A stretch of DNA of 64,000 bases from Paenarthrobacter aurescens (GTDB taxonomy: Bacteria; Actinomycetota; Actinomycetes; Actinomycetales; Micrococcaceae), in the NCBI RefSeq assembly GCF_041549525.1, contig NZ_CP157456.1, positions 3,224,001 through 3,288,000 of the forward strand. Direction: 5' to 3'. Position 1 is the first letter of the stretch; each line of letters begins with the position of its first letter. The translations under genes were made by a program, and so were the position numbers. Shown here piece after piece: positions 1 to 8,448 of the stretch. Under the pieces are notes generated by a model. That model saw only the letters and a list, made by a program, of their open reading frames with translations, did not search any database and was not told the origin of the DNA.

Positions 1-1422
1 GATTGGCGACCACGATCATCGCGTCTTCTCAGGTTTGCCGATGCTTTCGTCATAGTCTGGGCTGTTTCAGGTGCCTATGTCATTCGTTTTGGTCTCGAAC
101 CGAACTTTCTGGTGACGTCACAGGAGCCGAACTACGTCTGGCTATCAGTAGCGTTGGCCATCGCCTGGTGGCTCATGCTGGGCGCTTGGAACACTCGCCA
201 GAGTCGGATCCTCGGCGCCGGGCCAGATGAATACAAGAGGGTTGCTGCCGCCTCGCTCTGGCTATTCGGACTGATTGCAATTTTCTCGTACGTCTTTCGC
301 ATCGAGACCGCACGTGGTTATGTTGGCATCGCTTTGCCAGTTGGCCTGCTAGGACTCCTTCTCGCCCGATGGCTGCTTCGGCAGCACCTTAGCGTTGCTC
401 GACAAAAGGGCAGCAGCATGTCAAGGCTACTCCTTCTGGGCGGACCGAGTGCCGTTGCGCACCTAGCCAAGTCGCTTCACAGTGCCAAGCACGCCGGCTA
501 CCTTCCCGTTGCGGCCTTCACGCCAGGCGCGCGAGATCAGCCACGTATCGAACCCAACTCCGGGCTGCCCATATTGGGAAGTGGAACGGACACACGGGCC
601 GTCCTAGAAGCCATCGATGAATGCCAAGCCGATGCGGTTGCTGTCTCCGCTGGTGTGCAGTTACACCCACAGACAATTAGGCACCTTGGCTGGGAGCTCG
701 CCGCACGTAACGTGGGGTTGATTATGGCTCCGGCCTTGACTGATATCGCAGGGCCCCGTATCCATACACAGCAAGTTGCTGGGTTGCCGCTTATTCACGT
801 GACCACACCGACCCTCGAAGGTGGGCAACGCGTTGCAAAGCGTTTGTTTGATGTCCTGGTCTCCGGCTTATTGATCATCTGCACCCTTCCTCTGATGTTG
901 CTAATCGCCGGTTTAGTGAAGGTTGGAAGCAAAGGGCCGATCCTCTTCAGGCAGGATCGAGTTGGCAAGGAGGGAAAGCATTTTCAAATGCTGAAATTCC
1001 GGTCCATGGTCGTTGATGCCGAAGCCCGACTCTCAGAACTTGAACACCGGAACGAAGGTAAGGGCCTTCTATTCAAGATCAAAGATGACCCCCGAATCAC
1101 GCGTATTGGGGGTATCCTCCGGAAGTACAGCTTGGACGAACTTCCGCAGTTATTCAACATACTCGCCGGCTCGATGAGCCTCGTGGGACCGCGTCCACCA
1201 CTGCCTCGCGAAGTCGCTGAGTATGAGCACGACGTTCGGCGAAGGCTTTTGGTAAAACCAGGACTCACTGGTCTTTGGCAAGTTAGCGGCCGTTCCAACC
1301 TCTCTTGGCAGGATTCTGTACGGCTCGACCTTTACTATGTGGAAAACTGGTCTCTGGCCGGCGATCTAGTCATAATTCTCCGCACGGTAAGGGCGGTGTT
1401 TCAAAGCAGCGGCGCCTACTGA
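1..1422 (+). CDS. Polyprenyl-phosphate sugar-1-phosphate transferase, 5' end cut by window
   Basis: The reading frame is open from the first base, so the true start lies outside the window; 473 residues are visible. The N-terminal part has several hydrophobic segments followed by a nucleotide-binding-like region beginning near the MSRLLLLGG stretch (bases 418-444). The C-terminal ~190 residues form a bacterial sugar transferase domain: one membrane re-entrant segment after KRLFDVLVSG, then FRQDRVGKEGKHF, LKFRSM, KYSLDELPQL, SLVGPRPPLP and KPGLTGLWQVSGR. This architecture is that of WbaP/CpsE-type enzymes, which load the first sugar phosphate onto undecaprenyl phosphate at the cytoplasmic membrane and start repeat-unit synthesis. 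A DUF4012 gene follows 61 bp downstream in the same direction, as in many actinobacterial exopolysaccharide loci. The sugar used cannot be read from the sequence. Confidence 0.93.
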   Translation, partial: DWRPRSSRLLRFADAFVIVWAVSGAYVIRFGLEPNFLVTSQEPNYVWLSVALAIAWWLMLGAWNTRQSRILGAGPDEYKRVAAASLWLFGLIAIFSYVFRIETARGYVGIALPVGLLGLLLARWLLRQHLSVARQKGSSMSRLLLLGGPSAVAHLAKSLHSAKHAGYLPVAAFTPGARDQPRIEPNSGLPILGSGTDTRAVLEAIDECQADAVAVSAGVQLHPQTIRHLGWELAARNVGLIMAPALTDIAGPRIHTQQVAGLPLIHVTTPTLEGGQRVAKRLFDVLVSGLLIICTLPLMLLIAGLVKVGSKGPILFRQDRVGKEGKHFQMLKFRSMVVDAEARLSELEHRNEGKGLLFKIKDDPRITRIGGILRKYSLDELPQLFNILAGSMSLVGPRPPLPREVAEYEHDVRRRLLVKPGLTGLWQVSGRSNLSWQDSVRLDLYYVENWSLAGDLVIILRTVRAVFQSSGAY

Positions 1423-1483
1423 GCGTTCTGAGAGCGGCGCGCTCCCTGACCGATCAAGAAAACTGAATGAGGCTATAGCAGCA

Positions 1484-3319
1484 ATGTCATCGAGATCTGG
1501 CACTACTCCAGTTCGCTCCACGCGCATCCTGCGGAAGCGCATTAAAATCATCAGCGTCTTCACTGCAGCAGCAGCTATTGTTCTGCTCGGAGCAGCAGCA
1601 TGGATGAGCTCAATAGCAGCGACCATTAACTCGGAACTGCAGAGTGCCACGCGCCTAGTGCCAAACCTAAAGGCTCAGATAGCCGCAAACGATGCGGAAG
1701 GGGCAACCCAAACTGTTGAAGACCTAATCCGACACACTGGGGCAGCCCGGGATGCTGCTGATGACCCCGTATGGACTGCAGCCACAGCAGTGCCGTGGCT
1801 CGGCCCCAACGTGCAGACGGCCACTGAAGTTGCACGGTCCGCGGATGATGTAGCTCGCCTCGGGGCAGTTCCTTTGGTGAACGCCTTTCACTCCCTCAAC
1901 TGGGCAACGCTGGCACCATCCCCCTCTGGTATGGATCTTGAACCACTCAAAGATGCGGCTCCACAAGTCGATGCAGCTGCTCACGCAGTTCGCGAGTCGT
2001 CTAATCGCTTAAATCAAATTGACACGCAAGGCCTGCTACCCTCCATCTCAAGTGCCCTGGTGGAAGCACGAACGGAGCTTTCGGGCCTAGGTGATCAACT
2101 CGACATTGCAGCCGACGCGGCAAGAATCGCACCCGCGATGATGGGTGCCGACACTCCACGACGATATCTGCTTCTCATGCAGAATAATGCGGAGTCGAGA
2201 GCGACAGGTGGTATCCCCGGCGCGTTGGCCGTCCTCGTCATCGATAAGGGCTCCATGAACTTGGCCTCCCAAACCAGCGCAACAGCCCTAGGGAGTTTCG
2301 TTCCGCCCCTACCCGTTGATGCAGAGCAGCAGGCAATATACTCGCCACGCATAGGACGCTTCATGCAGGACGTGAACCTCACTCCTGACTTCGCCACAAG
2401 CGCGGCCACTGCCCAAGCCATGTGGGAGGAGCGAACCGGCGAACAGGTAGATGGTGTACTCTCCCTTGATCCCGTTGCGCTTAGCTTCATACTTGAAGTC
2501 ACCGGTCCCGTTAATATTTCGGACCCTCTGGTTCAGCAGGCTGGAGCGGGCTTGCCGACCGCACTGACTGGCGGGAACGTAGTCCAAACACTCCTGTCGG
2601 ATGCGTACAAAGCGATCGAAGAACCGAAGCTCCAGGACGTCTACTTTGCGGGCGCCGCAAAAGAAGTTTTTGGTGCTTTGTCGTCAGGGAAAGCCGATCC
2701 CAAAAAACTCCTTACTTCACTCGCAAAAGGCGTCGAGGAACGGCGCATACTTCTTTGGTCCAGCGCTCCCGAAGAGCAGACGACATTAGACCGGTACCCA
2801 CTGGGCGGAAGGATCGCTGGCGCAGCCGTAGCACCGGCCCAGTTCGGCATCTACTTCAACGACGGAACAGGCGCGAAAATGGACTACTGGGTAAAGCGCT
2901 CCGTAAAAGTAGTCAAAGACTGCACTCGTGATGGATACAGAGAAGTCACAGTGAAGGTCACGAGCACCAATACTGCCCCAGTTGACGCCCCGACGTCTCT
3001 GCCTAAGTACGTCACAGGAGCTGGAGCCTATGGTGTACCGCCAGGTTCCGTGCAGACAAATATTGTTGTCTACGGTCCTGCTCAATCGAATATTGACACT
3101 GTTGTCAAAGATGGAGAGAAGGTGGCATTCGCCGCTCAGAGCCACAGCAACCGAGCAGTAGGAACGTCCACGATCCGCCTCGCTCCCGGCGAAAGCACTT
3201 CTTTAGAGTTCAACTTTGGCCACATCGTTCAGCACTCAACGCCGGAAATCGTAGTCACACCCACAACCCAGCCAGCAAGTGATGTGATCCAAGCCACGAG
3301 CAAGTCTTCATGTGAATAG
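1484..3319 (+). CDS. DUF4012 domain-containing membrane-anchored protein
   Basis: A protein of 611 residues. A basic N-terminus (residues 1-20) precedes one membrane segment at about 22-45, and the rest should lie outside the cell. The middle and C-terminal parts match the DUF4012 family, including the conserved stretch LLLMQNNAESRATGGIPGAL, which is the family's hallmark. DUF4012 proteins are often found next to sugar transferases and glycosyltransferases in actinobacteria; their biochemical role is not established. Here the gene lies directly after the sugar transferase, which suggests a part in polymer assembly or export (inference). The start follows only a weak Shine-Dalgarno-like GAGG. 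A terminal pair of Cys (one near residue 484 and one at residue 610) could form a disulfide. Confidence 0.9.
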   Translation: MSSRSGTTPVRSTRILRKRIKIISVFTAAAAIVLLGAAAWMSSIAATINSELQSATRLVPNLKAQIAANDAEGATQTVEDLIRHTGAARDAADDPVWTAATAVPWLGPNVQTATEVARSADDVARLGAVPLVNAFHSLNWATLAPSPSGMDLEPLKDAAPQVDAAAHAVRESSNRLNQIDTQGLLPSISSALVEARTELSGLGDQLDIAADAARIAPAMMGADTPRRYLLLMQNNAESRATGGIPGALAVLVIDKGSMNLASQTSATALGSFVPPLPVDAEQQAIYSPRIGRFMQDVNLTPDFATSAATAQAMWEERTGEQVDGVLSLDPVALSFILEVTGPVNISDPLVQQAGAGLPTALTGGNVVQTLLSDAYKAIEEPKLQDVYFAGAAKEVFGALSSGKADPKKLLTSLAKGVEERRILLWSSAPEEQTTLDRYPLGGRIAGAAVAPAQFGIYFNDGTGAKMDYWVKRSVKVVKDCTRDGYREVTVKVTSTNTAPVDAPTSLPKYVTGAGAYGVPPGSVQTNIVVYGPAQSNIDTVVKDGEKVAFAAQSHSNRAVGTSTIRLAPGESTSLEFNFGHIVQHSTPEIVVTPTTQPASDVIQATSKSSCE

Positions 3320-3494
3320 GACAGAGGAACTCATGAATCCTTTGTAACGGGTCTGGAATTTCTTTGCTGTCAGTGCACTTTGAATGGTAAGTTCTAAGTG
3401 GGCAGCACACTGAGATTTCGCTTACGTTCACGTAGGGTCTCGGAAATCTCCAACCACCACGTCGTAACCACATTAGGTCTCAGGGGGGACACAC

Positions 3495-4121
3495 ATGAGG
3501 AAATCTCTCGCAGCACTTACGCTTGCAGGATCCATCGCACTTCTCGGCGCAGTACCGGCCGTAGCTAACAATGCCAACTATCCGGCACCCAACACCAGCG
3601 TCGCTGTATCCGATGCCTCCGTTGCACCGGGTGAAGCTTTTGTTTTTAGCGGAACAGGCTTCATCCCAGGAGAAGGCATTACAATCACCGTGACTCCTAC
3701 GGGTACTCCTGCGGCAAGCGCCGGCAGCGTTTCTGCTGGCAGCCTTGCCGTTTCGAGTCGCATACCGCTGGCACCATCCACATTGAGCGCAACGGCTGAT
3801 GGAAACGGTGCATTCTCCACTCCGATCGTCATTAATGAACCTGGTGCCTATACCTTGACGGCAACCGGCAACTCCTCCGGAGTGACCGTTGGTCCCGTCA
3901 CTGTAGTCGTCGGCGGCGCTGCCCTATCGAACGCTGGTGGAAACTCTGCCGCCGGCACGGGTACGGACTTGGCTAACACCGGCGGCGTCCCACTCGCCAA
4001 CACCGGTGCTGACTCAAGCCTGATCCTGTGGTCCCTTGTGGGAGCAGGCGCGCTGGCCGCCGGCACCGCATCTGTTGTCGTTGCTCGTCGCCGGGCAAAA
4101 GGCACCGAGGCTTCTGCATAA
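3495..4121 (+). CDS. Secreted LANTG (LAXTG-type) sortase-anchored surface protein
   Basis: A 208-residue protein. It begins with a clear signal peptide (residues 1-25, MRKSLAALTLAGSIALLGAV then an AxA-like site) and has a beta-rich central part resembling bacterial Ig-like repeats (ASVAPGEAFVFSGTGFIPGE, then a GAYTLTATG strand). The C-terminus holds a cell-wall sorting signal: LANTG, a hydrophobic segment (LILWSLVGAGALAAGTASVV) and a basic tail ARRRAKG. LAXTG is the motif used by class E sortases in high-GC Gram-positives. The LANTG motif occurs twice, 10 residues apart, with only the second directly before the membrane segment. The gene has a strong GGGGGGAC ribosome site and its own terminator, so it is probably a monocistronic transcript. 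No sortase gene is visible in this window. Confidence 0.88.
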   Translation: MRKSLAALTLAGSIALLGAVPAVANNANYPAPNTSVAVSDASVAPGEAFVFSGTGFIPGEGITITVTPTGTPAASAGSVSAGSLAVSSRIPLAPSTLSATADGNGAFSTPIVINEPGAYTLTATGNSSGVTVGPVTVVVGGAALSNAGGNSAAGTGTDLANTGGVPLANTGADSSLILWSLVGAGALAAGTASVVVARRRAKGTEASA

Positions 4122-4139
4122 TTCGAGCTTTAAGTCTTT

Positions 4140-4180
4140 GAGGGTGGATGCCAGCTGAACACAAGCTGGCATCCACCCTC
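4140..4180 (+). terminator. Strong intrinsic terminator after the LANTG protein
   Basis: A perfect 17-bp inverted repeat (GAGGGTGGATGCCAGCT and its complement) with a 7-base loop, starting 18 bp after the stop codon. It is followed by ATTTATTGTCTTGG, which is only moderately T-rich. It closes the exopolysaccharide/surface-protein region. Confidence 0.85.
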
Positions 4181-5678
4181 ATTTATTGTCTTGGTTGTAC
4201 CAACAAACGAAGCTTGTGGTATTCATAGAGACTATGGGGCGGCATTGGCGAAGAGGCAGGTGGCATATTGAAATGCATATGCCAGCATTACGCCTACGGT
4301 TACCTCCAAATTTTAAACAGTTCGTCCCCATAGTGCTACTAGCTGTTGCAGCAGTAGCGACGAGTGTCTGGGCCCTATTACGATCCTCATGAACACCCCT
4401 CATTCGGGACTTAGCGGTGCGCGCAGACCTTGCCGACTTCGGCACTTGAGCCACTAGTCTTATAAGGTGCGGCCCAGCATCGCACTGCTCTCCCACTCGT
4501 AATATAGCCAGAATGATGGCTCGTCCATCGAGAATTCTGCAGGCAGCTGACAGGTCTGGACCTGTTAGTCTCAATTGACATATAGGGACCGCTGGTCTTC
4601 GCAGAGGGTCGCTTCTCGACCCATCAGTCGTTCGTCACGAATGACCTTGTCTGTGTTTGTAAGGGCTTGTCTGTGTTTGTAAGGGCAAACTTACAATCCA
4701 GCTCGGGCGAGAGCCCTCGAGCAAGCAAGCCGGCTACCTGGTACCTTGACCTAAAGCCCCCTGAGGTGCATCCAACTCGGGAGTGCGGCATTGTGACAGA
4801 AACACCAAGTCATCGCGATATGGAAAACGGTGCACGTCAGCTTTCTGGATAAGGACCTACGATACGTCTTGCCCCGCGCCTTCGAGCGTCCGACGGCACC
4901 ACGTACCCCGCCCCGGTCCGGTCCGGTCCGGAAACACCTTGTACTGCGGCTAGCCAGTCACCGGATGTTTAACTGAATCAATAATCGCGAACGTCCAATA
5001 ATATTCGCACGGCATACGCATTCACCGCTTTCCTCGGAAGAGGCCGCCTCCCGAAGAGAGTACTCGACAGTTCAAGGTGATTCATAAACAAGAGGCACAA
5101 ATGGAAAGCAGAATTATGATGATCAGGGTGGCACGCCCAAACTTATGTTGCCCAAACGGGCGTGCCGCTGCCAAGTAGTCTGGTTGCAGCACCACTGGCC
5201 TCCCGCCATCAGTCACGTTGACACCTTGAGGGGACCGTAAACCACTTGGCCTATAGACGTAAGCCGAAGTAGAACTGGCCCAAGTGAAGCTCACATCAGT
5301 CTTCCGGTTCTTCTAACCACAACGGCGACGATGGTGAACGTCGCCGTAGGCCACGCCCTCGGAGCGTAGTTGACCCTTCTCTGGTTCTGTCGCGTCAGCT
5401 GGTGGAGGAGCTTGCACCCTGGAGAGGGACAAAGTATTGCAATTGGGGAAGGTCGCTAGAATTCATCTACCTTCTTGCAACATAAGGCAACGAACCCCGA
5501 GACGGTGCCTGCGGTGTTGGGTCACGGTCCTACCTGTCAGCCATTTAGAATAGCCGGGACTCTTCCTGAGAGGACCTTACCCCGCCAATTGCGATGCAAC
5601 TTTTTGACTTCACGCCGCTTATGCTGGATGCGGTTTGCGTACTACCGCGTGACCTGACGATAAATTCTTGGGGGAATC
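4181..5678. other. Gene-poor 1.5-kb region with coding remnants
   Basis: No convincing full gene is visible in about 1.5 kb, which is unusual beside the densely coding flanks, and base composition is less GC-biased. Possible remnants are: a plus-strand frame ending at 4392 whose last ~20 residues look like a single membrane helix (VPIVLLAVAAVATSVWALL); and a minus-strand frame at 5082-5294 whose start (FTWASSTSAYVYRPSGLRSP) looks like the edge strand of a secreted beta-sandwich domain but has no partner upstream. There is a short GGTCC run near 4914-4931, an 8-bp-stem hairpin at 5322-5347 (ACGGCGAC/GTCGCCGT) and a 20-bp tandem duplication at 4646-4685. I read this as a scar of gene loss or an old insertion rather than active coding sequence. 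Confidence 0.5.
4646..4685. repeat. 20-bp perfect tandem duplication
   Basis: The 20-mer CTTGTCTGTGTTTGTAAGGG occurs twice, directly head to tail, in the gene-poor region. Its T/G-rich composition differs from the surroundings. Function unknown; it may be a replication-slippage product. Confidence 0.9.
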
Positions 5679-6449
5679 GTGGCCCTTAGCCGCCTCACTC
5701 GCCGCCGCCTCAAGCTGGCCGCCTTTAGTCTTGGAGCTGCTCTTGCCGTGGGGGCCGCCTCAATTCCGTTCTACTCAACCTCAGTCGCGATCCAATCGCA
5801 GCCTCCGGTGTCTGCACAGGTTGCCGACTATCTTGCGCAGTCAAAAGCGAAACCTTCGCCCCAGCCGATGAAAGTTATGGCCGTGCTCGGCGATTCATTC
5901 TCGTTGGACAAACCGGACTATTGGCACCGGCGCGCAGCTGCCTGCATCAACTATCAGCCCTTCGTGTCCGCAGTCGGAGGGTCCGGTTTCGCGCAGCCTG
6001 GACAACACCAGCAGCCATTCGACTTCTCAGAGCGCGTTGAGGCAGTGACCAAGAAGAAGCCAGACATCATCATCTTCGCCACGGCATTCAACGATGCTGC
6101 CTACACCGAGTGGCAGCCTGAATATGTCAGGACCAGGACACTAGAGACTATTGCGACTTATAAGTCGCAGCTGCCTGAAGCCAAGATCGTCATTATGGGT
6201 CCGTTCTGGGCTGTCGACCCCCTGCCGACTAAGATCACCAACAATAGGGACATTCTCGCGGCCGCTGCGAAGGAGGCTGGGGTGACCTATGTAGATTCCT
6301 CTACCTGGGTGCGCAAGAAGGAGGATCTGGCAGACAATGACGGCCAGCATCCAACGGCGTCGGGGCATCGGCTCATCGCGGATAACCTACTTGCCAAACT
6401 TCGCGAGTCCGGGCTGGTAAGTCCGAACGTCGAATGCGGCATCCTGTAA
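5679..6449 (+). CDS. Membrane-anchored SGNH/GDSL-type hydrolase
   Basis: A 256-residue protein starting with GTG behind a strong GGGGG ribosome site. A basic start (RLTRRRLK) and a hydrophobic segment at about 13-32 form a signal peptide or anchor. The catalytic region has the block I motif VLGDSFS (serine nucleophile), a block II-like glycine (VGGSG), a block III-like FATAFNDA where the family usually has GxND, and the block V DGQHPTASGH with the Asp-x-x-His pair. Such enzymes de-esterify or O-acetylate cell-surface glycans; similar domains form the extracytoplasmic part of OafA-like acyltransferases. The substrate cannot be read from the sequence. The gene stands alone, between the gene-poor region and a pseudogene. 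Confidence 0.82.
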   Translation: MALSRLTRRRLKLAAFSLGAALAVGAASIPFYSTSVAIQSQPPVSAQVADYLAQSKAKPSPQPMKVMAVLGDSFSLDKPDYWHRRAAACINYQPFVSAVGGSGFAQPGQHQQPFDFSERVEAVTKKKPDIIIFATAFNDAAYTEWQPEYVRTRTLETIATYKSQLPEAKIVIMGPFWAVDPLPTKITNNRDILAAAAKEAGVTYVDSSTWVRKKEDLADNDGQHPTASGHRLIADNLLAKLRESGLVSPNVECGIL

Positions 6450-6539
6450 GCACCCGGGACGTTGGATTTCCCCGTCACAAGGTCAGCTCCGTTGTAATCA
6501 CACACTCATCGATCCTGTACGGAACCCCAAGCTAGCTAT

Positions 6540-6804
6540 CCCCGCCCAGCATCCGACTCCTTCCGCGACCTCCCCGTGCCCGTACGGTTGAGGTGGGGTC
6601 CCCGGGAGGGAAAAGACGGTGCCGTAAGTGACGCTCGAGGCTTGGCTGTGGTGCAGGTCGAGCCATCCGGGGCCTGCTCGTTCTCCGCCAACGGCAAATC
6701 CTATGGAAGGCCCGTGCCCAAGGTACACCCGAAGTTGTTATTTATGTGTCACCTCTCGTTCAGGTACGTGGCTGAGAGGGAGCTACGGTTGGTGAGCATC
6801 TGCT
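6540..6804 (-). pseudogene. Decayed 3' fragment of an alpha/beta hydrolase gene (paralogue of 8449-9384)
   Basis: On the minus strand this stretch aligns along about 265 bp with the 3' part of the intact hydrolase gene at 8449-9384. Examples are the DNA runs GACGGTGCCGTAAGTGACGC against CACGGTGCCGTTGGTGACGC, and GTGAGCATCTGCT at the far end against GCGAGCATCTGC. In protein, LDLHHSQASSVTYGTVFSLP corresponds to LELHHRQAASVTNGTVVPLP of the intact copy. There are many substitutions, a deletion of about 15 bp and broken frames, and the 5' two thirds of the gene are missing. It lies about 1.9 kb from the intact copy in the same orientation, as expected for an old tandem duplication. Confidence 0.85.
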
Positions 6805-7006
6805 AACGCGCATAGACAATGTCGGTCGACTTTCTTCACTGCGGGCTCAGACGTCTGGTATGCAGAAAGGATACGTAACCGGCCCTATACGGACCTCGGT
6901 CAGTCCATGTGCTTCATCCCATCAGAAGCAAGGCATGTAAAGACTAACTTGCGCTGTCCCACCTCCTTGGAGCGAGACAGTTCCGTAATGGGTCTGAGGC
7001 TGCGAG

Positions 7007-7531
7007 TTATGTCGTCGCTTTCCGCTTTTTCCAACGCGGAGGGATCCACATGTGCGTTGCGAAGAACGAGGTCATGAACCAGCCGGGCAGGGAGTAGGCC
7101 CACTCAGGTTGGTAAATAGTGATGGGAGCGGAAAGCTCCGGATCCATAACTGTTACGTCGTATCCCATGGCGTAGCCATACAGGGTCAGTCCAACGCTGA
7201 AAATCAGACCGAGCATGGCAATCTCGCCATGATTGATCCACCAATGCCGAATTCTAGGTATTCGGCGCACGGGCCACCCGGCTAAGGACGTCAACACTAT
7301 TGTCAGCGCGGGGAAGAAACCTAAAGCAAAAAGAACCCCAAGGGGACCGCCTCCGCCTCCGGCAGCCAGCACGACAAAAACTGGCGCAAGTACTGCGTAA
7401 CCGAGCAGAACCCGACCGCCGCCCACCATCCAGTCGACTCGGGTTTCGTTCCGTCTGCTCATAGGGCGCGGACCCAGCTCCGCCGATTCACCAGTCGGAG
7501 TTGTCGGTTCTCGGAAGGATGTCATGGTCAT
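7007..7531 (-). CDS. Hypothetical multi-pass membrane protein
   Basis: A protein of 174 residues that I do not recognise. After a hydrophilic N-terminus (1-35) there are membrane segments at about 39-60, 64-84 and 100-120, and a final hydrophobic, aromatic stretch (YSLPGWFMTSFFATHMWI) near the C-terminus, which ends in a basic tail KKRKATT. There is no good ribosome site ahead of either possible ATG (7531 or 7525), so the start is uncertain. It is not clearly linked to its neighbours: the next minus-strand gene upstream ends 51 bp away. Confidence 0.6.
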   Translation of the reverse strand: MTMTSFREPTTPTGESAELGPRPMSRRNETRVDWMVGGGRVLLGYAVLAPVFVVLAAGGGGGPLGVLFALGFFPALTIVLTSLAGWPVRRIPRIRHWWINHGEIAMLGLIFSVGLTLYGYAMGYDVTVMDPELSAPITIYQPEWAYSLPGWFMTSFFATHMWIPPRWKKRKATT

Positions 7532-7582
7532 AGAGAATCACACTGGTTGCTTTGCGACTGCACAAGTGAACGTTTCCCGAAC

Positions 7583-8404
7583 TCACGGTCGCTTAGATAG
7601 CTCGCCCAGGAAGGTTGTCACGTCCTCTGCCACTCGCTCCGGACACTCCCAAAGAACCAGATGACCGGTGTCCTCGTAGATCTTCAATCGTGCGCCATTG
7701 ATGCGGCAAGCCAGGGTTTCTTGATGCTGCCGCGGCACCAAGTGATCGAAGGCTCCACAGAGCATAAGGGTTGGAACGGAAATATCTCCGGCTTCGGTGG
7801 GAGGAACGGCCTCGTAGAAACCCCTCAGGGAAGCCTTCCAAATCGACGCCGGCATAGCGAGACCGTCTCTTACTCGATCATCGATGTAGGAAGTCGGCAC
7901 AGGGTGAAGCAACCTGTACCAAGATAGAGACTCGCGCATCCACCTTTCCGAGATGGGCTCCGTGAGCAGCTCGACTTCGTCTGCAAATGGTGGCTTCCCA
8001 TGCAGGCTCAGCGGTGCACCCACCAACGTCAGGGATGCAACAAGATTCGGACGATCGACAGCGAGTTGCTGGGCAACATAACCACCGCTGGACGAGCCCA
8101 GGACGTGAGCTTGTTTGACGCCTATGGCATTCATTAGAGCAAAGACGTCCTCAGCGATTTCGTGCAGCGAATAGCCGTTTGCCGGCTTGTCCGCACCACC
8201 ATGACCTCGCAGGTCAGGAGCCACAATCACGAACGTCGGAAGTGAGTCAATAAGGCGATCGAAACTCCGCCAGGATTCGCCCCACGCATGCAATAGCAGC
8301 AGTGGCGCACCGCCGTCGTCGGCTGTTTGTTCAAGATTGCCTTGCACAAAACAGGGCACGCTGATCCCGGTGTTCAAGGAGACGGTCCTGATCTCGGACT
8401 CCAT
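7583..8404 (-). CDS. Alpha/beta-fold hydrolase
   Basis: A 273-residue cytoplasmic protein if the ATG at 8404 is used; a longer frame reaches 8470 but would overlap the upstream gene's end and adds a non-homologous stretch. It has the fold's hallmarks in order: an oxyanion-hole region LLLLHAWGESW, DLRGHGGADKP, the nucleophile elbow LGSSSGGY (G-x-S-x-G), the acid GAFDHLVP and the catalytic His in EDTGHLVLWECPERV. This is the size and layout of haloalkane dehalogenase/C-C hydrolase/lipase-like enzymes; the substrate cannot be assigned. It lies 44 bp downstream of another alpha/beta hydrolase on the same strand, so the two may be co-transcribed. Confidence 0.85.
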   Translation of the reverse strand: MESEIRTVSLNTGISVPCFVQGNLEQTADDGGAPLLLLHAWGESWRSFDRLIDSLPTFVIVAPDLRGHGGADKPANGYSLHEIAEDVFALMNAIGVKQAHVLGSSSGGYVAQQLAVDRPNLVASLTLVGAPLSLHGKPPFADEVELLTEPISERWMRESLSWYRLLHPVPTSYIDDRVRDGLAMPASIWKASLRGFYEAVPPTEAGDISVPTLMLCGAFDHLVPRQHQETLACRINGARLKIYEDTGHLVLWECPERVAEDVTTFLGELSKRP

Positions 8405-8448
8405 GGGCCCAGCGTACGCTCGCCCCGCCCCAGGCCGGAAGGTGCGTG

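Noticed and set aside
4186..4392. 68-residue frame ending in a membrane helix
   Set aside because: It starts at TTG just after the terminator without a ribosome site; the hydrophobic run alone is not enough.
5082..5294. 70-residue minus-strand frame with a beta-sandwich-like start
   Set aside because: No start with a ribosome site and no continuation upstream; noted within the gene-poor region only.
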